From NCBI GenBank assembly GCA_019115125.1, contig DXEG01000013.1, forward strand, positions 1 through 64,000: a stretch of DNA of 64,000 bases. Direction: 5' to 3'. Below, one piece after another: positions 57,999 through 64,000 of this stretch. Under the pieces are notes generated by a model. That model worked only from the letters and a program-made list of their open reading frames with translations, had not been told where the DNA came from and ran no database searches. Made by a program: the position numbers and the translations under genes. This DNA is from Candidatus Blautia faecipullorum. GTDB lineage: Bacteria; Bacillota; Clostridia; Lachnospirales; Lachnospiraceae. Positions within the stretch are counted from its first letter, which is position 1. Every line of letters starts with the position of its first letter.

Positions 57999-58760
57999 AT
58001 GACGAACAACAATGAGATCAAGGTGAAAAGTCTCCAAAAAGCCCTTGAGATCCTGAATCTTTTTACAGATAAGTCCGTGCTGGGAGTAACGGAAATCAGT
58101 GAACATTTTGGTTTATATAAAAGTACTGTGCATAATATCCTGTCCACTCTGAAAGCAATGGAATATCTGGAACAAGATGAAGATACGGGAAAGTACCGCC
58201 TGGGTATTCAGATTTTCAATTTAAGCAAGGCTATGGCCGATACATATTCCATTACCAAGATCGCGATGCCGTATATGCAGGAGCTTTCGAATCAGACAGG
58301 ACAGAGGTGCTACCTGGCTGTGCCGTACCGCTGGGAGGTGCTGTACCTTGAGGCGATGTATCCGGCGGAATCCGTGGAGCTGATGCGTTCCATTCTGGGC
58401 GAGCGGGCCCAGATGTACTGTACCGGCCTGGGTAAGGCGATGCTGGCTTATATGAGTGAGCGGGAAATTCAGGATTATCTTTCGAAGCATGAACTGAAGG
58501 CATTTACAGAGAACAGCATTACAGACAAAGAAATCCTGAAAAATGAGCTGATCCGCACCCGGCAGAGAGGCTACGCCATTGACGAAATGGAGCATGAGTT
58601 TGGCATAAAGTGTATGGCTATGCCGATTTTTGACCGGAACAAAAAGGTGTACGCCGCTATCAGCATCAGCGGTCTCGCTCCCCATTTTACAGAAGAGCAG
58701 ATTTCAGAATGGGCCATTCTGCTGAAAAAATATGTAAATAAAATTGAAAACAGATTATAA
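57999..58760 (+). CDS. IclR-family transcriptional regulator
   Basis: A 253-aa regulator: N-terminal winged helix (KSLQKALEILNLFTDKSV; TEISEHFGLYKSTVHNILST) and C-terminal effector domain (RCYLAVPYRWEVLYLEAMYP; GERAQMYCTGLGKAMLAYM; GYAIDEMEHEFGIKCMAMPI). IclR proteins bind sugar acids and control the neighbouring catabolic genes. It has its own promoter and a shared terminator with rpsT. Confidence 0.93.
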   Translation: MTNNNEIKVKSLQKALEILNLFTDKSVLGVTEISEHFGLYKSTVHNILSTLKAMEYLEQDEDTGKYRLGIQIFNLSKAMADTYSITKIAMPYMQELSNQTGQRCYLAVPYRWEVLYLEAMYPAESVELMRSILGERAQMYCTGLGKAMLAYMSEREIQDYLSKHELKAFTENSITDKEILKNELIRTRQRGYAIDEMEHEFGIKCMAMPIFDRNKKVYAAISISGLAPHFTEEQISEWAILLKKYVNKIENRL

Positions 58761-58769
58761 GAAATAAAT

Positions 58770-58827
58770 AAAAAAGACAGTCATCGAGGGTTTATGACTG
58801 TCTTTTTAATTATAAGCTTATAATTAA
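58770..58827. terminator. Bidirectional terminator between iclR and rpsT
   Basis: AAAAGACAGTCAT and ATGACTGTCTTTT form the main stem (58771-58807). A following perfect palindrome TTAATTATAAGCTTATAATTAA (58806-58827) is next to the rpsT end. Confidence 0.88.
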
Positions 58828-58837
58828 AAAATCTCTA

Positions 58838-59101
58838 TTAGCCGATGCTGTTTACGGCTTTTGTTAAGCGGGAAATTTTTCTTGCACAGTTATTTTTGTG
58901 GTAAACGCCCTTGGATGTTGCCTTGCTGATAGTAGCGATAGCAGCGTTAAGCGCGGTCTGTGCGGCAGCCTTATCGTTATTCTGAACTGCGGCTTCTACC
59001 TTCTTGATGGAAGTCTTAACAGCAGAACGGATAGACTTGTTTCTCGCAGCCTTGGTTCTGTTTACTAAAATTCTTTTCTTAGCAGATTTGATGTTAGCCA
59101 A
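58838..59101 (-). CDS. rpsT: 30S ribosomal protein S20
   Basis: An 87-aa basic protein (MANIKSAKKRILVNRTKAAR; GVYHKNNCARKISRLTKAVN), full length for S20, which binds 16S rRNA. It is read on the minus strand against gpr, the typical layout in Clostridia. AGGTGTGCTACATT precedes the ATG. Confidence 0.97.
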   Translation of the reverse strand: MANIKSAKKRILVNRTKAARNKSIRSAVKTSIKKVEAAVQNNDKAAAQTALNAAIATISKATSKGVYHKNNCARKISRLTKAVNSIG

Positions 59102-59250
59102 TGTAGCACACCTCCATTCCCGATTGATTTATGGTACGTCACAGAAACAGACACGGGCGCTCCTGTGAACATGCTCATACATTTTAGTATACATATCTGT
59201 GAATGTCAATACATAATTCCCACAAAAAATACAAAAAATACTCTTAAAAG

Positions 59251-59411
59251 TAACAGTTCAGCCCGCGCCATTCGTAAAACCGCACTGCGTGCTTACTGTG
59301 GCTGACGCCACTGTTTTACTCATAAACGGGCGCTCAGCTCATACAGATGTCCGCTCGCAAAAACATGCAGGCATGTTTTATGCTTCCCGACCACTGTATG
59401 GCTGAACTGTT
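59251..59411. mobile_element. MITE-like repeat, copy 2
   Basis: Starts AACAGTTCAGCCCGCGCCAT and ends GGCTGAACTGTT. Nearly identical to copy 3 along its 160 bp. It sits between rpsT and gpr, 38 bp before the gpr start codon, so it may carry or disturb the gpr promoter. Flanks TTAAAAG and TTAAAAC are a possible imperfect target-site duplication. Confidence 0.8.
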
Positions 59412-59449
59412 AAAACGAAAAACGGAAGGCGAAAGTTTAGGAGGTAACC

Positions 59450-60358
59450 ATGTTGGGAAACGGCAGGATCAGAACAGACCTTGCTCTGGAGACAACAGAG
59501 CGTTTCGCGGAGGAACATGCGGAAATCCGCGGAGTAGAGGTTCATGAGGAGTATGATGAGGAAAAGGATATCCGCACAACTGTAGTGAAGATCATTACAG
59601 AGAACGGGGCCAAGGCTATGGGCAGGCCCCAGGGAAATTATATTACCATAGAGGCGCCGAATCTTTCAGCGGCGGACGAGGATTATCACCGGGAAATCTC
59701 AGAGGAGATCGCCCGGCATTTGAAACAGCTCATTGACCTGGAGCACGAAAAATCAATTTTGGTGGTGGGATTGGGAAATCAGGCGATCACGGCGGATTCC
59801 CTCGGCCCTCATGTAGTAGAAAATCTTCATATGACACGGCATCTGATCCGTGAATATGGACTGAAAAGCTTCGGCAGGGAAACCGTACACCGGACCAGCG
59901 GCATTGTTCCCGGGGTAATGGCGCAGACGGGAATGGAAACTTCGGAAATTGTGCAGGGGATCGTGGCGGAGACAAAGCCGGATGTAGTGATCGCGGTGGA
60001 CGCGCTGGCCGCCCGCAGTATCCGCAGGCTGAACAGGACGGTGCAGATCACGGATACAGGAATCCATCCCGGATCCGGAGTGGAAAATCACAGGATCGGA
60101 CTTACTGAGGAGAATCTTCAGGTGAAGGTGATAGGGATCGGCGTTCCTACCGTAGTGGACGCCGCGACGATTGTCCATGATTCCATGGCTCATCTTCTGG
60201 ACGCTCTTGAGGAGCAGGAACAGAAGGAGTTTCTGGAGGAAATGATCTCGCCGAATCTTTACAGCATGTTCGTTACGCCGAAGGATGTGGACGAGACGAT
60301 AAAATATCTGAGCTTTACGATTTCGGAGGGACTCAATCTTGCCTTCAGTGAAGTATAA
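59450..60358 (+). CDS. gpr: Spore germination protease
   Basis: A 302-aa GPR, the A25 family protease that degrades small acid-soluble proteins during germination. The N-terminal propeptide (RTDLALETTERFAEE) precedes GLGNQAITADSLGPHVVEN, the core motif, and PDVVIAVDALAARS, HPGSGVENHR. AGGAGGTAACC before the ATG. It shows that the organism sporulates. Followed 43 bp later by spoIIP. Confidence 0.96.
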   Translation: MLGNGRIRTDLALETTERFAEEHAEIRGVEVHEEYDEEKDIRTTVVKIITENGAKAMGRPQGNYITIEAPNLSAADEDYHREISEEIARHLKQLIDLEHEKSILVVGLGNQAITADSLGPHVVENLHMTRHLIREYGLKSFGRETVHRTSGIVPGVMAQTGMETSEIVQGIVAETKPDVVIAVDALAARSIRRLNRTVQITDTGIHPGSGVENHRIGLTEENLQVKVIGIGVPTVVDAATIVHDSMAHLLDALEEQEQKEFLEEMISPNLYSMFVTPKDVDETIKYLSFTISEGLNLAFSEV

Positions 60359-60401
60359 TTGACGGGATCCTGTCATAGGATACTTTAAAAGAGGTGATCG
60401 T

Positions 60402-62012
60402 GTGACAAGGTTCCAGAAAGTGTTCTGCGTGGTTTTAAGTCTGTGCTTCTTCGCCGTTCTGGCTATGACGCCGGAATGGCTTTTTCTCAGCGGAAATATA
60501 TACAGACAGCTCCCGCTGTACCGCTTTCTGGAGGAGCGTGCCAGGAGTGTGCCCCAGAGGGAGGACCCGGAGACTTATCAGCTTTTAGTCGAAAATAATA
60601 CAAGGTATCTGGAAAGGATGATGGAGGCGGAAAATCAGCCAGAGGCTCAGGAGCAGAGCACAGAGGCCCAGCAGCAGAGCGGGAACACCGAAAGTAAAGC
60701 TGCGGCGGATGCCCAGGAACAGAGCGGAGACACCGGGAAAGAGGAACAAAACATATCCGCGGAAGAGAGCGGGGAAGCATCCGGTCAGGAGAAAGAGAGC
60801 GCAGACGCGGGAAATAAGACCGCGGCGGACGCTCAGGAACAGAGCGGGGAAGGGCAGCAGCAGAGCGTGGAAACAGAAAATAAAACCGTGGCGGACGCTC
60901 AGGAACAGAGCGAGGAAGTACAGGGACAGAGCGGAGACACCGGGAAAGAGGAACAGAGTGCATCCGCGGAAGACAGCGGGGAAGCATCCGGTCAGGAGAA
61001 AGAGAGCGCAGACGCAGAGAATAAGACCGCGGCGGACGCTCAGGAGCAAAACGGGGAGGCGGGAAATAAGGCTGGGACAGATACCCGGGAACAGAGCGGG
61101 GAAGGGCAGCAGCAGAGTGAAAAGACGGCGGACAGGCCTTCCGACCAGCAGGCGGTGCAGGAGGAAGTGTTGGCTGAGACGGAGGATACCTCCGCGGCTC
61201 ATACGGCGTCCGCGCCTATCCTGCCCCACCCGGAAATTGACCTTGCCCCGGAAACCCTGGCCGATTACAATTACCTTCTGAACCATTTTTTTATTGTGGA
61301 TCCTCAAACAGCCACCAGTGAGCAGCAGCTAAACGCCGCCGCTTTTCTGGGAGAGGATCTTACTGTGGAAAAAAATCAGGAGGTGCCGCAGATACTGATT
61401 TATCACAGCCATTCTCAGGAGACCTTTGCGGATTCCCGTGAAGGAGTGGAGGAGGATACCATTGTGGGGGTGGGGAATTATCTGACAGAACTTCTGACAG
61501 ATACTTACGGATATCAGGTGCTTCATGTGACGGAAGAGTTTGATATGGTAAACGGCCAATTAGATAGAAGCGCGGCTTACGATTACGCCCGGCCTTATAT
61601 CGAAAAGGTACTGGCAGAAAATCCTTCCATAGAAGTAGTGATCGATCTCCACAGGGACGGTGTTCCGGAGGACCGCCGCCTGGTTACGGACATCAATGGA
61701 AAGCCTACAGCCCAGATCATGTTTTATAATGGACTGAGTTATACCGCGGACGGAGGGCAGGTAAGCTATCTGCCTAACCCATACATACAGGATAATCTGG
61801 CGTTTTCTTTCCAGTTGGAATACCAGGCTGCGCAGTACTACCCGGAATTATACAGAGGGATTTATCTGGCGGCTCTCCGGTATAATCTCCATTTCAGGCC
61901 CAGGGCCGTTCTTCTGGAGGCAGGAGCCCAGACCAATACTGTCCAGGAGGTCAAAAACGCCATGGAGCCGTTCGCTGACATTTTGAACCGGGTGCTGACG
62001 GGAGAGGCCTAA
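60402..62012 (+). CDS. spoIIP: Stage II sporulation protein P
   Basis: A 536-aa membrane-anchored amidase/endopeptidase of the engulfment machine. One N-terminal membrane helix (FCVVLSLCFFAVLAMTPEWL). Residues ~75-255 are a low-complexity Glu/Gln/Ser/Ala linker of AADAQEQSGE-type repeats. The catalytic domain follows: ILIYHSHSQETFAD, VIDLHRDGVPEDRR, AQIMFYNGLS and LLEAGAQTNT, with the zinc histidines and glutamates intact. A normal SpoIIP is about 400 aa; the excess is the linker. GTG start with AAAGAGGTGATC upstream. Confidence 0.94.
   Translation: MTRFQKVFCVVLSLCFFAVLAMTPEWLFLSGNIYRQLPLYRFLEERARSVPQREDPETYQLLVENNTRYLERMMEAENQPEAQEQSTEAQQQSGNTESKAAADAQEQSGDTGKEEQNISAEESGEASGQEKESADAGNKTAADAQEQSGEGQQQSVETENKTVADAQEQSEEVQGQSGDTGKEEQSASAEDSGEASGQEKESADAENKTAADAQEQNGEAGNKAGTDTREQSGEGQQQSEKTADRPSDQQAVQEEVLAETEDTSAAHTASAPILPHPEIDLAPETLADYNYLLNHFFIVDPQTATSEQQLNAAAFLGEDLTVEKNQEVPQILIYHSHSQETFADSREGVEEDTIVGVGNYLTELLTDTYGYQVLHVTEEFDMVNGQLDRSAAYDYARPYIEKVLAENPSIEVVIDLHRDGVPEDRRLVTDINGKPTAQIMFYNGLSYTADGGQVSYLPNPYIQDNLAFSFQLEYQAAQYYPELYRGIYLAALRYNLHFRPRAVLLEAGAQTNTVQEVKNAMEPFADILNRVLTGEA
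60715..61095 (+). repeat. Tandem low-complexity repeats inside spoIIP
   Basis: GCGGACGCTCAGGAACAGAG and relatives recur many times. A long unit of about 207 bp is present twice (around 60760 and 60967), differing by few bases, so the linker grew by recent duplication. Confidence 0.8.
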
Positions 62013-62083
62013 TACTCCCTTTCCGGCTGGCGGAATGGAGAAATAAAACTGAAAAAAGAGCTTTTGATTTCATGAAATAACTC

Positions 62084-62112
62084 TTGCAAATCGGAACATA
62101 TGTTTGTATAAT
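62084..62112 (+). promoter_or_regulatory. Promoter between spoIIP and lepA
   Basis: TTGCAA (62084-62089), 17-bp spacer, TATAAT (62107-62112). A second TATAAT is at 62176-62181. The MITE was inserted between these promoters and lepA. Confidence 0.7.
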
Positions 62113-62234
62113 AAAATAAGACTAATCCCCCAGAAAACAGCCGTCCATATCTGGACTTGCCGGAGGCAGGTGTGCTATAATGGGGCACGAATATGACCGA
62201 AACACAGAAGGTGTACTCCCCCGGGCATAAAAAG

Positions 62235-62397
62235 TAACAGTTCAGCCCGCGCCATTCGTAAAACCGCACTGCGTGCTTACTGTGGCTGACGCCACTGTTT
62301 TACTCATAAACGGGCGCTCAGCTCATACAGATGTCTGCTCGCAAAAACATGCAGGCATGTTTTATGCTTCCCGGCCACTGTATGGCTGAACGGTTAC
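62235..62397. mobile_element. MITE-like repeat, copy 3
   Basis: Starts TAACAGTTCAGCCCGCG and ends GGCTGAACGGTTAC. It is flanked by exact 9-bp direct repeats CATAAAAAG (62226-62234 and 62398-62406), clear proof of insertion. It lies in the leader of lepA. Confidence 0.88.
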
Positions 62398-62449
62398 CAT
62401 AAAAAGGCATCGGGAGTACCAAGGAGAAAAAGAGGAGGAAAACCGCAAA

Positions 62450-64000
62450 GTGACAGATCAGAGTAAGATTCGTAATTTCTGCATCATTGCACATATCGAT
62501 CACGGAAAGTCCACTCTGGCTGACCGTATTATAGAAAAAACAGGACTGCTGACCCAGAGGGAGATGCAGTCTCAGGTGCTGGACAATATGGATCTGGAGA
62601 GAGAGAGAGGAATCACTATCAAATCCCAGGCAGTCCGTATTATCTACAAGGCCAGGGACGGAGAAGAATATATTTTCAATCTGATAGATACGCCGGGGCA
62701 TGTGGACTTTAACTACGAGGTGTCCAGGAGCCTGGCGGCCTGCGACGGAGCGATCCTGGTGGTGGACGCCGCCCAGGGAATCGAGGCTCAGACCCTCGCC
62801 AATGTATACCTTGCCCTGGATCATGATCTGGACGTTCTTCCGGTGATCAACAAAATCGATCTTCCCAGCGCGGAGCCTGAGAGAGTGATCAATGAAATCG
62901 AGGATGTGATCGGCCTGGAGGCCCAGGATGCTCCCCGGATTTCCGCCAAGACCGGAGTGAATATCGAGGAGGTTCTGGAGCAGATCGTGAAGAAGATCCC
63001 GGCTCCGGAGGGAGATCCCGACGCGCCGCTGAAGGCTCTGATCTTTGACTCTGTATATGATTCCTACAAGGGCGTGATCGTTTTCTGCCGCCTGATGGAC
63101 GGCCGCATCAAAAAAGGCACGACAGTAAGGATGATGGCCACCGGATTTACCGCGGAGGTGGTAGAGGCGGGATATTTCGGCGCGGGCCGTTTCATACCCT
63201 GCGAGGAGCTGACCGCGGGGATGGTTGGATATTTCACCGCCAGCATCAAAAATGTGAGGGATACCCGTGTGGGAGATACTGTAACGGAGGATTCCCGACC
63301 CTGCGCGGAGGCGCTGCCGGGCTATAAGAAAGTGCAGCCCATGGTATACTGCGGCCTTTATCCGGCGGACGGAGCGAAATACGGCGATCTGAGAGACGCG
63401 TTGGAGAAGCTTCAGCTAAATGACGCTTCCTTATTTTATGAGCCGGAGACCTCCGTGGCGCTGGGCTTTGGATTCCGCTGCGGCTTTCTGGGGCTGCTCC
63501 ATCTGGAGATCATCCAGGAACGTCTGGAGCGGGAATATAATCTGGATCTTGTGACCACGGCGCCCAGCGTAATTTATAAAGTATATAAGACCGACGGAGA
63601 GGTCATTGACCTCACCAACCCCACCAACCTTCCCGATCCTTCCGAGATCGATTATATGGAGGAGCCCATGGTAAACGCTGAGATCATGGTGACTACCGAG
63701 TATATCGGCGCCATCATGGAGCTGTGCCAGGAGCGCCGGGGACAGTATATCGGCATGGATTATATGGAGGAGACGAGAGCCCTTCTGAAATACCGGCTGC
63801 CGCTGAACGAGATCATCTACGATTTCTTCGACGCGCTGAAATCAAGATCCAGAGGCTACGCGTCCCTGGATTATGAGCTTTGCGGATACGAGCGCAGCGA
63901 GCTTGTGAAACTGGATATTCTGGTGAACAGAGAAGAGGTGGACGCTCTTTCCTTTATCGTTCACGGCGACACCGCCTACGAGCGGGGCAGGAGGATGTGC
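62450..64000 (+). CDS. lepA: Elongation factor 4 (LepA), N-terminal 517 codons (partial)
   Basis: A translational GTPase that back-translocates or remodels stalled ribosomes. G1 [15 protein letters not shown]2 [13 protein letters not shown]3 [12 protein letters not shown] and G4 [11 protein letters not shown] are all present, followed by domains II and III, and part of the LepA-specific region. The GTG at 62450 has GAGGAGG upstream. The frame is open to the window end; about 85 codons are missing. It lies in the gpr-spoIIP-lepA order typical of Clostridia. Confidence 0.96.
   Translation, partial: MTDQSKIRNFCIIAHIDHGKSTLADRIIEKTGLLTQREMQSQVLDNMDLERERGITIKSQAVRIIYKARDGEEYIFNLIDTPGHVDFNYEVSRSLAACDGAILVVDAAQGIEAQTLANVYLALDHDLDVLPVINKIDLPSAEPERVINEIEDVIGLEAQDAPRISAKTGVNIEEVLEQIVKKIPAPEGDPDAPLKALIFDSVYDSYKGVIVFCRLMDGRIKKGTTVRMMATGFTAEVVEAGYFGAGRFIPCEELTAGMVGYFTASIKNVRDTRVGDTVTEDSRPCAEALPGYKKVQPMVYCGLYPADGAKYGDLRDALEKLQLNDASLFYEPETSVALGFGFRCGFLGLLHLEIIQERLEREYNLDLVTTAPSVIYKVYKTDGEVIDLTNPTNLPDPSEIDYMEEPMVNAEIMVTTEYIGAIMELCQERRGQYIGMDYMEETRALLKYRLPLNEIIYDFFDALKSRSRGYASLDYELCGYERSELVKLDILVNREEVDALSFIVHGDTAYERGRRMC

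Overview
The window reads as a chromosomal piece of a spore-forming Clostridia, most likely Lachnospiraceae. The support is gene content and order: gpr, spoIIP and lepA next to rpsT, comEC/holA, a GerMN lipoprotein, an argG / argCJBD cluster, a nadB-nadC-niaR-nadA operon with NiaR, and strong AGGAGG ribosome sites. Species cannot be named from this evidence.

Layout. 1-2.6 kb: end of a BspA-like surface protein, a DUF4143 ATPase and a duplicated scrap of it. 2.5-6.3 kb (block A): a small RNA, a small Asn/Lys/Ser-rich protein, rhodanese, YfcE-like phosphodiesterase, THUMP RNA methyltransferase, XTP/dITP pyrophosphatase and a second phosphodiesterase. 6.4-7.3 kb: seven tRNA genes. 7.4-10.1 kb: accessory DNA with an XRE regulator facing a membrane coiled-coil protein, a type I toxin (Fst/holin-like) locus, broken rhuM and transposase remnants, and tRNA-Ala. 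10.2-13.7 kb (block B): the same five enzymes and small protein again, inverted and diverged. 14-18.8 kb: an EndoQ-UvrD fusion, the second copy of the small RNA, a sigma-like protein and a DtxR regulator. 19-23 kb: DMT exporter, guanine deaminase, AI-2E-family permease. 23-29 kb: arginine genes with ARG boxes. 29-33 kb: regulators, DUF3786 protein, recombination scars, M24 peptidase/GNAT pair, second Fst-like toxin. 33-36 kb: feoA-feoA-feoB and a Cys-rich partner behind a DtxR-like operator. 36-46 kb: ComEA, two-component system, GerMN lipoprotein, ComEC, then a fluoride-riboswitch antiporter lying between comEC and holA. 46-58.8 kb: aldo/keto reductase, NAD synthesis, and an ABC uptake/catabolic operon with IclR. 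58.8-64 kb: rpsT, gpr, spoIIP, lepA (cut by the window end).

The most interesting signal is a pair of ~100-nt small RNAs (2529-2629 minus, 17380-17483 plus). Each has a near-consensus promoter with a 17-bp spacer, 70 nt of identical C-rich, presumably single-stranded sequence with several CCCC or CCCU motifs that could pair with Shine-Dalgarno sites, and a terminator whose stem differs at three positions with full compensation while its CUCCCC loop is unchanged. I cannot match it to a named family. Other notable items are the inverted A/B block, the EndoQ-UvrD fusion, a three-copy MITE with target-site duplications, two Fst-like toxin loci, and a sigma-70-like protein with no visible region 4.
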